A stretch of 22,523 nucleotides of DNA from DATHBD01 sp035296325 (GTDB lineage Bacteria; Actinomycetota; Actinomycetes; Mycobacteriales; Micromonosporaceae): NCBI GenBank assembly GCA_035296325.1, contig DATHBD010000046.1, positions 1-22,523 on the forward strand. The letters run 5' to 3'. Of this stretch, positions 6,948 through 14,588 are shown one piece after another; positions within the stretch are counted from its first letter, which is position 1; every line of letters begins with the position of its first letter. The translations under genes were made by a program, and so were the position numbers. Under the pieces are notes generated by a model. That model was not told the origin of the DNA. It did not search any database and saw only the letters and a program-made list of their open reading frames with translations.

Positions 6948-8111
6948 TCAGGTAGGTGTGGCGTTGCGCCAGTACGTGGGGGAGTGGGGGCACAGCTGGC
7001 ACCGCGGTAGTTTGCCGGTGCCGTCGCACGCGCTTGCCGCGCACGTGGACGGGAGCGCGCTCGCGGTTCGGGTGATGCCGCTGTAGACCGGGGCGGACGG
7101 GTCGAGCCGCCGGCCCCCGGTTTTGTCGGTGTGGTCCCAGGTTCGGGTGACGCATCGGTAATTGGGGCTGAGGTGGGTGAAGTCCTCGTCCTGTTCCTCT
7201 TCGACCGGTTCAACGGTGGTGCTGTACGCGTTCCACTCGGAGGCGTCCTCGGCGGTGACGAGGTGGTAGTTCACGCGAGCCTTGCCGCGCGGCACACGGA
7301 TGTCGATGATGTGACCGGCGGCGACCTGTCCGACGAGGTCTGCGAGGACGACGGCGTGCATGGGGTCGAAGTAGGCGTGCTCCTGTCCGCACGGGTCACC
7401 GGTGCGGCCCGGGCCACGGCCGCGGTCGGGGCAGAGCGCCTGACGACGTCCGCACCGTTCGAAGACGAGGCGTTTCACGCCGCCTCGAACGTCGAGGTCC
7501 ACGCCGGCGGCGATGTCCTGCCACGGGGCTGGTCGGATCAACGCCCACGGGCTGCGGTCCACCCATTCCGGCGCGGTGGCCTGTCCCCCCGCGGTGCGGA
7601 CCTCGCGGGTGACCCACAAAGGTGTGGCGCCGTCTTGGCGGTCGAGTCGATCGCGTTTGGCGACGGTGGCGGGGTGGATGGGGGAGACCTGCGCTTCCAC
7701 GCGGAGTTGACGGCCGTGGGCGCCGCTGATCGTGACGTCGGCGCGGCGGCGCCGGTGCGAGGTGGTTTTCTCGGTGACGGCGCGGAATCCGTGCCGGCGG
7801 GCGGACTGAGCGATGTAGTCCTTCAACGCCTTGTGGGTGTCGGACTCCTCGCTGGTGTGTTCGTTGCGGTTGATGACGGCCGGGTAGTGGATCGCTTGCC
7901 GACGTCCGGCACGCCACCGTAGGAACATCGCCCCGTCGGGATTCTTGGAGCAACCCTCGCCGGTGGTGGTGGCCATGCATCGGATGGTTCCTCGGGGCAG
8001 ACTCGCGGTGTGGAGTTGCTCCCACAGTCCTGGGCGGAGTGGGTGTCCAAGATCGGGCTCTGATAGGTTCAAGGTGAGGCGTTCGGGTTGGTAGTAGGCC
8101 GTCCAGGTCAA
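6948..8111 (-). CDS. CoiA-like nuclease-fold protein, 3' end probably frameshifted
   Basis: The 387-residue product has the CoiA-family signature: a HK pair in SDTHKALKDYIA (91-102), a basic strand ending in RADV (D125) and RVEAQVSPI (E139, Q141). This is the PD-(D/E)XK-like core seen in competence protein CoiA relatives. A cysteine-bearing N-terminal part (MTWTAYYQPERL onward, RCMATT, GEGCSK) precedes it, and the C-terminus has CQLCPHSPTYWR, a possible half zinc site. The start is placed at TTG 8109-8111, which has GGAGGAGG 5 bases upstream; GTG codons at 8126 and 8147 are less well placed. CoiA acts in processing of transformed DNA in firmicutes; homologues in actinobacteria are of unknown role. 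The frame seems to stop early (see the remnant downstream). Confidence 0.7.
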   Translation of the reverse strand: MTWTAYYQPERLTLNLSEPDLGHPLRPGLWEQLHTASLPRGTIRCMATTTGEGCSKNPDGAMFLRWRAGRRQAIHYPAVINRNEHTSEESDTHKALKDYIAQSARRHGFRAVTEKTTSHRRRRADVTISGAHGRQLRVEAQVSPIHPATVAKRDRLDRQDGATPLWVTREVRTAGGQATAPEWVDRSPWALIRPAPWQDIAAGVDLDVRGGVKRLVFERCGRRQALCPDRGRGPGRTGDPCGQEHAYFDPMHAVVLADLVGQVAAGHIIDIRVPRGKARVNYHLVTAEDASEWNAYSTTVEPVEEEQDEDFTHLSPNYRCVTRTWDHTDKTGGRRLDPSAPVYSGITRTASALPSTCAASACDGTGKLPRCQLCPHSPTYWRNATPT

Positions 8112-8236
8112 ACGATCCTCCTCCACACAGTGGCAGGTCCCAGTCACGCACGGCGACCTGTCCGGTGTGTCGCAAGACCGGCGCCCACGTGCTTATTCCC
8201 GCGATTCCAGGCGCTTTGCGGATGATGCGTGATAGG

Positions 8237-8542
8237 TCAATTCATCACCACTCCGGCTCCGTCGCTCGTAATCGCTTCCGGACGGAGGATGTAGTCCAGA
8301 TCAACGTGGTGGGCCAGACGTTTCCCGGCCGGAACGAGGTCGCATGGTCCACCTCGGAACTCGTACAGGATCCGCAGCGGGGATACGGCGAGGTAAACGC
8401 CCGGCTGGCCCGCCCCTGACGCCGTAGCCGGTGGCGTTGAGCAGGTCGCGACCTCATGCGCCGACGTGTGTTCGATCCGATTGGCGCTGTATCCGGTCCA
8501 TTCGCTCCAGCCGCTGTTGCGGCAAACGCCGATGAAGATCAC
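8237..8542 (-). CDS. Unknown 101-codon ORF
   Basis: The frame starts at GTG 8540-8542 with an AAGGG site 9 bases upstream and an in-frame TAA before it, and ends at 8237. Third positions are GC-rich across the whole frame, which supports coding. The product (MIFIGVCRNSGWSEWTGY at the start, CDLVPAGKRLAHHVDLDYI in the middle) has no motif I recognise, no signal peptide and no membrane helix. Its start lies only 32 bases from the left end of the IS3 element at 8575, so the IS may have replaced its upstream region or promoter. An opposite-strand frame at 8165-8419 is less coding-like. Confidence 0.4.
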   Translation of the reverse strand: MIFIGVCRNSGWSEWTGYSANRIEHTSAHEVATCSTPPATASGAGQPGVYLAVSPLRILYEFRGGPCDLVPAGKRLAHHVDLDYILRPEAITSDGAGVVMN

Positions 8543-8574
8543 GGCGCCTGGCCCTTACTGAAGGAACAGAGCGA

Positions 8575-8599
8575 TGACCTTCCCCCGGTAGCGTGGAGG
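8575..8599 (+). repeat. Left terminal inverted repeat of IS3 element
   Basis: Begins TGACCTTCCCCCGG and ends CGTGGAGG. It pairs with 9811-9835, 20 of 25 positions identical on the reverse strand. Confidence 0.8.
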
Positions 8600-8617
8600 C
8601 CAGACCTTAAGGGATAG

Positions 8618-8917
8618 ATGGTTATGGCTGAAACAAGGCGACGGTTCGACCCGGAGTTCCGAGCCGGGGCGGTTCGCATCGTGCAGGAGACGAAGAAGTC
8701 CATCGCGCAGGTCGCTCGGGATCTTGGGATCCACGAGGGCACGCTGGCGAACTGGGTGAACAAGGACATCGAGCGGCGGCTGCCGCCCAACGGTGGTGTG
8801 TCGGAGTCCGAGCGGGCCGAGTTGCTGCGGCTGCGGCGGGAGAACGCCGAGCTGGCGATGGAGCGCGATGTCCTCAAGCGTTCCGTGGTCCTGTGGGTGA
8901 AGGAGGCGATGAAGTAG
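8618..8917 (+). CDS. IS3-family transposase OrfA
   Basis: The 99-residue product is a standard IS3 OrfA: HTH_Tnp_1 domain in the first 60 residues (RRRFDPEFRAGAVRIV, IAQVARDLGIHEGTLANWV) and a leucine-zipper helix (ERAELLRLRRENAELAMERD) at the end. It binds the terminal repeats and joins OrfB in the OrfAB transposase. An AAGGG site lies 4 bases before the ATG at 8618; a second ATG at 8624 is equally possible. The orfB frame is -1 relative to this frame and overlaps its 3' end, as needed for programmed -1 frameshifting, but no classic A-rich slippery heptamer is obvious. Confidence 0.9.
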   Translation: MVMAETRRRFDPEFRAGAVRIVQETKKSIAQVARDLGIHEGTLANWVNKDIERRLPPNGGVSESERAELLRLRRENAELAMERDVLKRSVVLWVKEAMK

Positions 8918-8919
8918 CT

Positions 8920-9804
8920 GTGGCCGCCGTCATCAGTTCCCAGAGGACCGAGCACAGCGTGCCGCACGCGGTGACCTGCCGCGCGCTCGGGTTGTCCGAG
9001 TCCTGGTTCTACAAGTGGCGCGACCGGCAGCCCACACCGCGTCAGCAGCGGCGGGCCGAGCTCGCCGTTAAGATCCGGGAGATCTTCGACGCCTCGGGTG
9101 CGACGTACGGCTCCCCGCGGGTCACCCTCGACCTGCAGGCGGCCGGTTGGCAGGTCGGGGAGAACACCGTCGCGGCTTTGATGACCGAGCTCGGCTTGGC
9201 CGGCCGGAAGCCGAAACGCCGCAGGAGCCTCGCCAAGCAGGGCAAACGCCCGGTGGCACCGGACTGGGTCCGCCGCCGGTTCGCCGCGTCGACGCCGGAC
9301 GTGCTGTGGTGCGGCGACATGACCGAGATCGTCACCGAGCAGGGGAAACTCTGCTTGGCCACGGTGCTCGATCTTTTCAGCCGCAGGTTGCTGGGCTACG
9401 CGATGAGCGAGCATCACGACGCCGACCTGATCGTCGCGTCGCTGAACATGGCCGCCGCCACCCGCGGCGGCGACGTCGACGGCGTGATCTTCCACAGCGA
9501 CCGCGGCAGCGAGTACACCAGCGAGGCGTACGAGACCGCCTACCGCAGGCTCGGGGTGCTGCAATCGATGGGCCGGGTCGGCTCCGCGTTGGACAACGCG
9601 GCCGCTGAGGCCTTCAACTCCACCATCAAGGTCGAGTACATCCACCGGCACCGGTTCGCCACCCGCGCCGAGGCCCGCATCAGGATCTCCACCTGGATCG
9701 TCGACTTCTACAACCTGCGCCGCAGGCACAGCACCTGCGACGGCATGTCGCCCATCGACTACGAACACTTCATGGCCGAAGCCCCGCAGGGCCAGGCCGC
9801 TTAG
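8920..9804 (+). CDS. IS3-family transposase OrfB
   Basis: The product from GTG 8920 has 294 residues; the frame stays open back to 8893 inside orfA, so it may be made mainly as a frameshifted OrfAB fusion. It contains the HTH_21-like region (GLSESWFYKWRDR), then TYGSPRVTLDL, and a complete rve core with DDE residues D133 (WCGDMTEI), D194 (FHSDRGSEYTS) and E230 (DNAAAEAFNS), then FYNLRRRHSTCDGMSP. Length and order are normal for the family. It catalyses cutting and strand transfer at the IS ends. It differs clearly from the OrfB at 256-1185, so the two are separate insertions. Confidence 0.9.
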   Translation: MAAVISSQRTEHSVPHAVTCRALGLSESWFYKWRDRQPTPRQQRRAELAVKIREIFDASGATYGSPRVTLDLQAAGWQVGENTVAALMTELGLAGRKPKRRRSLAKQGKRPVAPDWVRRRFAASTPDVLWCGDMTEIVTEQGKLCLATVLDLFSRRLLGYAMSEHHDADLIVASLNMAAATRGGDVDGVIFHSDRGSEYTSEAYETAYRRLGVLQSMGRVGSALDNAAAEAFNSTIKVEYIHRHRFATRAEARIRISTWIVDFYNLRRRHSTCDGMSPIDYEHFMAEAPQGQAA

Positions 9805-9810
9805 CAGAAC

Positions 9811-9835
9811 CCTCCACGATTCCGGGGGATTGACA
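9811..9835 (-). repeat. Right terminal inverted repeat of IS3 element
   Basis: On the reverse strand it begins TGTCAATCCCCCGG and ends CGTGGAGG, matching the left repeat at 8575-8599. Confidence 0.8.
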
Positions 9836-10186
9836 GTTGGCGCGTTCTCGGGCCCGGATGAGTGGGTCGACGGTCGAGGTGTATGCCGGGCATGCAGGTG
9901 ATAGGGCTTCAGCCGTAGACGGCTGGTTCGACTTGGTGAACTGCGCTTTGAACTGGGCCGGCGCGGCCCCGGCTCGGGTATTGGCTTGGCGGGCAGCTCC
10001 GCGACGCCGTCCGCGAGGAGTTGTGGCGGGCGATCTGGACCGTGCTGCTCGGTACCTCCGCCTGGCGCAGACCAGCCCGCGTTGTGGGACGCGCTGGTCG
10101 GGTTACCGTCGTTCCGGGGTTCTGGCGGGCCTGTGAACGGACGCGATTTCCGGCAAGATGGGCTCGGATGTCTGTGGGAGGTAGGG
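9836..10186. other. Gene-less stretch after IS3
   Basis: No convincing gene. A 99-codon plus-strand frame (9837-10136) is Arg-rich and has no ribosome site. A short stretch near 10010-10060 can be read as REELWRAIWTVLLG, which may be a scrap of an old gene. The last bases hold the GGGAGG ribosome site of the next gene (about 10176-10182). Confidence 0.4.
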
Positions 10187-10933
10187 ATGGCGGGGGTTGT
10201 CGCGTCGCACCGGATGGCGCCACTGGTGATGTACCGGATGTTCCTGTTGTGGGATCCGGCGAGCGGTGACAGCCCTGCGGATCTGATCCCGGCCGACGGC
10301 GAAGTGCTGGCCGCCCAGCCGCGCGGCGTCGTCTTCTCCTCTGCCGGCAACGACTTCTATCCGCGAGTCGACGTGGAGGTCTGGGACGGTCCGCCGGCGG
10401 CGGACAACACTGCGTGGGACGTGACGGCCGAGGGCGCATTTGTCGCTCCGGCGGGATTGGCACGGCTGCAGGCGCTCAGCGGCAATCCGGCCGGCCCCGA
10501 CATCACGCTCGGCGCGGCCGGCCCGTGGCGGCTGGGAGCTTCGTGCCGCGGGCGGGGAGAAGCGACCGCGCGGGTCGGCGTGGACCTGTTCTACGAGCTC
10601 CTGGCGTTCTACGACTTCCCCGTTGAGGACGGGGTGCACCTACGCACCACCAAGCCGATCGAGTCCACGTTCGCTACCGTCCGGCACCGCACCAAGATCA
10701 CCAAAGGCTCTGAGGTCGAAGGCCGCCTGCTCGCGATGGCGTTTCAAGCTGATCGAGGCCGCCCAGTAGCGATGGCGAGTGGTCAACGCACCGCATCTGC
10801 TCCCCCCTCGTCCGCGCTGGCGCCCGCTTCGAGCGCGGCCGGCTCGTCGAACGACCCGCAACCCAGCCCGACGCGACCGAAGCCGCCTGATCAAGATCTC
10901 TCATCCACAAGTCTTGACTATTGCTCCCCGTGA
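10187..10933 (+). pseudogene. Host gene fused in frame to IS256 transposase tail
   Basis: The frame starts at ATG 10187 with a strong GGGAGG site. Residues 1-137 form a cytosolic protein of an unnamed actinobacterial family: VDVEVWDG (61-68), a Trp-containing segment, LGAAGPWRLGASCRGRGEA (108-126), then VDLFYE. It is clearly related to the protein at 14615-15154 (shared VEVWD, a RGR(E)EA motif, similar spacing). Family members continue past the FYE position to a short Phe/Trp-rich end, but here residue 138 onward reads LLAFYDFP and HLRTTKPIESTFATVRHRT, which is an IS256 transposase C-terminus. After about residue 186 the IS part leaves its native frame and becomes low-complexity sequence. The result is a 248-residue chimera; the host protein has lost its C-terminal strand, so its function is doubtful. 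Confidence 0.75.
10598..10926 (+). mobile_element. Decayed IS256-family 3' remnant
   Basis: The piece starts inside the transposase gene at LLAFYDFP and includes the IS256 signature HLRTTKPIESTFATVRHRT. The following segments KLIEAAQ, VNAPHL and VRAGARFERGRLVERP occur in different frames with a TAG between them, so it has several indels. It ends with ATCCACAAGTCTTGAC TATTGCTC, which fits the right terminal repeat of IS256-type elements. The left part of the element is absent. Confidence 0.75.
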
Positions 10934-11363
10934 ACAACGGCAGCTCAATCGTCGCCTCAGGTAAAGTCGGTCAGCCTTGCTTCAGCCGCCAACCACCTCA
11001 AGCTCGCTGCAGTCAACCAGGTACGGTCTGCGCGTTCAGGCACGTATGTCAACTTTCCGCGATTCAGTTGACAGGTGATCGACCGGTGCGGTTGGCTGAT
11101 TGTGCGCCGTTGGGGCTCGGCGGGCGACGTCTTTACGGGGAGGCGCCACGCCAGCAGCGGGGAAGTTGTATTTCGCGAGGCACGTCAAGCGGAAGCCTCC
11201 TAGCCGTTGTTTGGCATGTGTTGCGGCTTCCGTCTGCGGTCGGGTCCGCAGGCGATGCACTCGTGGCGTTTCCTGGAAGGAGTTGTCCGTCTAATCCGGC
11301 CATCGGAGCGTCATCTTGGCGCGCATTTTAGGTGTTCTCAGCGACACGTAAGTAGGGGGCTAC
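10934..11363. other. Intergenic region before the exported lectin/DNase pair
   Basis: No gene was found in these 430 bases. Composition becomes visibly AT-richer toward the 3' end. It contains a 6-bp dyad (11048-11072) and small hairpins such as CTGCGG/CCGCAG near 11231-11250. An AGGGGG ribosome site sits just before the GTG at 11364. The promoter of the downstream operon is presumably here, but no clear -35/-10 pair was identified. Confidence 0.4.
11048..11072. promoter_or_regulatory. GTCAAC/GTTGAC dyad, possible operator
   Basis: GTCAAC (11048-11053) and GTTGAC (11067-11072) form a perfect inverted repeat with a 13-base spacer; another GTCAAC lies at 11012-11017. The right arm includes TTGACA, which could also serve as a -35 box, but no good -10 follows at 17 bases. 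It may be a regulator site for the operon starting at 11364, or chance. Confidence 0.2.
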
Positions 11364-13205
11364 GTGCATTCAATTAATGCATACAGGCAGTTCTCAACGA
11401 GGCGAAACCAGCGATATGTATTGCTGGTCGTATTGATTAATGGTCTTGGCCTTCTTGTCGATGTTGGCTCGGCCGCTGCTGCGACGTCGCCACCAGTCGC
11501 GATCGGCGCTGGAGACCAGAACGACAATCGGGTCATGGAGGCCGACGGAACTGCAGTCGACTCTTTGATCTATATGCGCTCGTACCGCGCAGGCTCTGAT
11601 GCCTCGGTGGCAACTCAACGATGGCAGTTTGAACTGCTTACGTCGACAGCGACCTCATTTACGTACCGCATTCAAAACGCGGCTAGCAACAGGTGCCTCG
11701 ACGTCTACCAGGCCACGATTCTCTATATCAATGATTGCAGCTCGGCTCAAACCCAGCGATGGGTCACTTCGACGACCACTGACCCGTTCGGGGGTTGGGT
11801 AATGAAGAACGAGCGAACGCTAACGTGTTTCTCGGTCAACGGCGGTAGCCTCGCTGAGAACACCCGGGTGTTTTCGGCAGGATGCTACAACTCGTGGTAC
11901 AACCGCTTTCGCCTGAGGACCGCTCCGCACGACTGCACCGTGCGTAGTCGCGACTGGGCCAGGACCGAAATTTGTGCGACAATTGCCAGTGCCCGCATGA
12001 ACGCTGTGGTAGCGAATTGGCGCCATGATCCAATGTCGCTGACATGGCTTGACCCAAACCGTTACGTCCTGACCCACACGGCGAACACCTATGTCACGAT
12101 GAATGCGCTGGACGGTCAGGGACTTCCCGGCTACACCGGTGTAGAGCTAGGCATTCGCGCAGAACGAAGTATAGACGCTAGCGGTGTAACCTCCTACGAC
12201 GCCTACTGGGTGGAATGGGGGAACGGTCAGCAGCAGTACCACCTCATCTCAGCGGCCGATGCGCCAGGCTCCGACACCCCCAACGGACGGAACCACACGT
12301 ACCTCATAGAGAGTCGCGGGGACACCGGCCCGTGGGACGTCTTCTACGACTACAACCGTGTCGGAACAACCTCACAGCAGGCTAGTGGCTCCACAAGATC
12401 GGTAAGGACAGGTTTGGCGGTGCGCTACCCGCAAGCTACGGCGATCAATTCGCTGACCAGCAGAATGCAGTGGCGGGACGGCAACGGCCAATGGCGTCGG
12501 CCGTACCTAGAGGAAACCGGTACCGGTGATCCGAAAGCCTGCGAGGCTCCACCTCGATACGAGGATTACAATTACCCGCAGATCAACCTCCCGCCATGGT
12601 GCTTCACCTCCTCATACACCACCAGACCATCGGCCATACCGGGCCAGCCCACCGAGGTTGACAGCTTTACAGTGAGCAAGCCTGGAGTTCTCGCTGCACC
12701 GGCTGCCGCTACGAGAGCGACCGTCTTGCATTCTAAGGGTACGTTGAACGGCGTGGATCAGAAATCGCTTGCTTCGTGTCTGGAGCGCGGCGTCGCAGAC
12801 TGCCGCGGTGAGGTACCGGGTCTCGGGGCCTGTGTGAACGCCCGACTGCCCTGCAACGCCACTAGTGATACTGCTGCCTCCGCACGAATTGCAGAGACTG
12901 CACGCACTCGCACGCAAGTTGAACAGGCCGCTCAGCGAACCTTTGCGGCATTGCCCAACGCGGCTACGGCGGTGGACGTACGAACGCTGAATAGCGAAGC
13001 GCTCATCGGGCCCGCACGGGAAGCAATCCACAACGATGGAAAAATGAGTCGACCGGTTTATGCCGTGTCCTCATCGGCCACCGTCCATGGACTCGCTAAG
13101 GGCGATGACAGCACATATCAAGGCTACGTCGCCATCTATGACGCCAGTGGCAACGACTTGCTCTACGCGTGCCTTGGCAAGGACTGCGCGGGGACCGGCC
13201 GATGA
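11364..13205 (+). CDS. Exported ricin-type lectin-fold protein
   Basis: The 613-residue product has a basic N-terminus, a hydrophobic core (YVLLVVLINGLGLLV) and a likely signal cleavage after AAA near 40. Residues 45-187 look like a ricin B-type beta-trefoil, with QxW-type motifs (QRW at 85 and 131) and Cys pairs C111/C125 and C155/C174. Residues 200-420 form a beta-rich domain I do not recognise (YWVEWGNGQQQYHLIS). The C-terminal part has a Cys-rich motif (ASCLERGVADC, GLGACVNARLPC at 470-497) and ends YACLGKDCAGTGR. Start GTG 11364 follows AGGGGG. Its TGA overlaps the ATG of the DNase gene, so the two are translationally coupled and probably act together outside the cell. The gene is visibly less GC-rich than its neighbours, suggesting transfer. 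Confidence 0.65.
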   Translation: MHSINAYRQFSTRRNQRYVLLVVLINGLGLLVDVGSAAAATSPPVAIGAGDQNDNRVMEADGTAVDSLIYMRSYRAGSDASVATQRWQFELLTSTATSFTYRIQNAASNRCLDVYQATILYINDCSSAQTQRWVTSTTTDPFGGWVMKNERTLTCFSVNGGSLAENTRVFSAGCYNSWYNRFRLRTAPHDCTVRSRDWARTEICATIASARMNAVVANWRHDPMSLTWLDPNRYVLTHTANTYVTMNALDGQGLPGYTGVELGIRAERSIDASGVTSYDAYWVEWGNGQQQYHLISAADAPGSDTPNGRNHTYLIESRGDTGPWDVFYDYNRVGTTSQQASGSTRSVRTGLAVRYPQATAINSLTSRMQWRDGNGQWRRPYLEETGTGDPKACEAPPRYEDYNYPQINLPPWCFTSSYTTRPSAIPGQPTEVDSFTVSKPGVLAAPAAATRATVLHSKGTLNGVDQKSLASCLERGVADCRGEVPGLGACVNARLPCNATSDTAASARIAETARTRTQVEQAAQRTFAALPNAATAVDVRTLNSEALIGPAREAIHNDGKMSRPVYAVSSSATVHGLAKGDDSTYQGYVAIYDASGNDLLYACLGKDCAGTGR

Positions 13206-14506
13206 GGAGCCTCACACTCATGTTACGAAACATTCGCCTGCCCGCCTTGATCAGCGCGGCGCTACTCTTGGCTACCGCGAACCCGGCAGTAGCAGCGCCG
13301 TCGGTGAACGATGCCGCAGCGCTCACGTGGTCAGCGTCCGTGCCACCGATTCAGAAGGGGGCACGCCCAGCGCTTGCCAGGAGTCAAGACCTCAGCGCAG
13401 TAGCACCGCGGCCAATGACCGGCGCCGAGAGCCCGGCTGCCCTCGCGGCGATGGCAGACGATCTCAAATCCGAATGCCAAGAACATGAGGAGGATTCCAC
13501 CCGCGACGGCTGGACCAAGGACCGGTTTCAGCAGTGCTTTGTGGGCCAACGGACCATCCACCTGATGCCGCGCAACGGCGGCATCCCCGTCGCCACCATC
13601 GAGGTCGAATTCTCACTGCTCGCGTTCGCCTACGACGGACAACGGCGAGTGGATTACGTCTTCAGCTTCGATGGTTTCGACGTGAAGGGCGGTGAGCCGC
13701 TTCCCGTGACAACCCTGACCGTCAACTTCGGCGGCTGTGGTGCGAGGACGGCATGCGCTCCCGCATCGCCATCGCGCTCCGAATTCGTACCAGTGTGGCT
13801 AGGGGCGCCGAACCGCACGTACCAATTCAGCGTCACTTCGCCCGACGACGTGGGCGCTGGAGCATTCAAGATCGAAAGATCGTTCATCCAAATGGACATG
13901 ACGGTATTCACCCCAGTGCCCAACGTCTTGCCGTGGCAGGAATCCGCGATGGCCAGCTCGCGTGCCCGCTTCGACTCAGCCCGGGAGGCGCTAGGGAGCG
14001 GTAAGTACCATGGCACCGTCTTCACCGACTTTGTCCCCACGGTAGAGTTCGACCTTCGACAGGGAAGCCCGCACCGGTCCGAAGCACGCCACATCGACGA
14101 CGCACTCCATGCGCCACAACGCACCTTCCCGAGTTTTCCGGGCAAGTCCGTTCCCGGCGAGGCCGCGCGTCCGCTGCACCGCTTGATGGACCAAAGGCTA
14201 GCCGACCGCAACCACGACGCCGCTGTGGCGGTCTGTAGGGACGTGTGGGGCCTGACTTACCCGGACGGCAACCTGGAATGCGACGAGTACCCGTTCCGGT
14301 CGACCCACGAGGGGGCTTACGTTTCAACCGGGGGCGGGAGTGGCCGATGGAACGGCTCGGCCCGGCCAATCGACGGTGATGAGAATCGTCGTGGCGGAAC
14401 CCACCTCGGCAACTTCTACGGCATGAACCGTGTCCTCGATGAGAACGCAGGGACGGATGACGCCGGCAAACCAAGTGATCCATTCCGGGTCAGGGTCATC
14501 AACTAA
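13202..14506 (+). CDS. Secreted NucA/NucB-family DNase
   Basis: The 434-residue product begins MRSLTLMLRN with a signal peptide (hydrophobic about 12-31, cleavage likely at AVAA/PSV near 32). A central beta-rich domain (about 120-240) is unrecognised. Residues 325-434 match the NucA/NucB extracellular nuclease domain: CRDVWGLTYP, the hallmark LECDEYPFRSTHEGA (359-372), a DENRRGGTHLGNFYGMNRVLD segment split over 392-413, and PFRVRVIN at the end. The EYPF glutamate region is the expected catalytic site. It should degrade DNA outside the cell, for nutrition, competition or biofilm/eDNA turnover. The ATG at 13202 overlaps the lectin-gene stop (ATGA); an upstream in-frame ATG at 13169 would add a non-signal extension and is unlikely. 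A strong hairpin follows the gene. Confidence 0.82.
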   Translation: MRSLTLMLRNIRLPALISAALLLATANPAVAAPSVNDAAALTWSASVPPIQKGARPALARSQDLSAVAPRPMTGAESPAALAAMADDLKSECQEHEEDSTRDGWTKDRFQQCFVGQRTIHLMPRNGGIPVATIEVEFSLLAFAYDGQRRVDYVFSFDGFDVKGGEPLPVTTLTVNFGGCGARTACAPASPSRSEFVPVWLGAPNRTYQFSVTSPDDVGAGAFKIERSFIQMDMTVFTPVPNVLPWQESAMASSRARFDSAREALGSGKYHGTVFTDFVPTVEFDLRQGSPHRSEARHIDDALHAPQRTFPSFPGKSVPGEAARPLHRLMDQRLADRNHDAAVAVCRDVWGLTYPDGNLECDEYPFRSTHEGAYVSTGGGSGRWNGSARPIDGDENRRGGTHLGNFYGMNRVLDENAGTDDAGKPSDPFRVRVIN

Positions 14507-14539
14507 GATCAATACTGACGTCCGCGTCGCGTAAGTCTC

Positions 14540-14588
14540 GCCGGCCTCCAGCTTCCGTGCGAACCCGCACAGGAGCTGAGAGGCCGGC
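14540..14588 (+). terminator. Long hairpin after the DNase gene
   Basis: GCCGGCCTCCAGCT (14540-14553) pairs with AGCTGAGAGGCCGGC (14574-14588) over 14 bp with one bulged A. An inner stem GTGCG/CGCAC (14556-14560 and 14565-14569) closes an AACC loop. There is no T-tract. It lies 33 bases after the DNase stop and would end or attenuate that transcript. It also covers the ribosome site of the ATG at 14591, which supports use of the GTG start at 14615. Confidence 0.65.

Larger units (their letters stand above)
8575..9835 (+). mobile_element. IS3-family insertion sequence, both ends present
   Basis: The 1261-bp unit carries orfA and orfB between imperfect inverted repeats of 25 bp that match at 20 positions, starting TGACC on the left and TGTCA on the right. 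Both reading frames are intact, so it may be active. The flanks (AGCGA on the left, GTTGG on the right) show no 3-5 bp target duplication, which suggests that one flank was rearranged after insertion. Confidence 0.85.

Noticed and set aside
7131..7922. 263-codon plus-strand ORF opposite the CoiA-like gene
   Set aside because: The minus strand carries the CoiA signature with GC3-rich codons; the plus frame has no motif or start signal.
9837..10136. 99-codon plus-strand ORF after the IS3 element
   Set aside because: Starts within the first bases after the IS end with no ribosome site and an Arg/Ala-rich random-looking product.
8539..10350. 603-codon minus-strand ORF across the second IS3 element
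   Set aside because: It runs through the inverted repeats and both transposase genes in antisense, with low-complexity Pro/Arg-rich product; an artefact of high GC.
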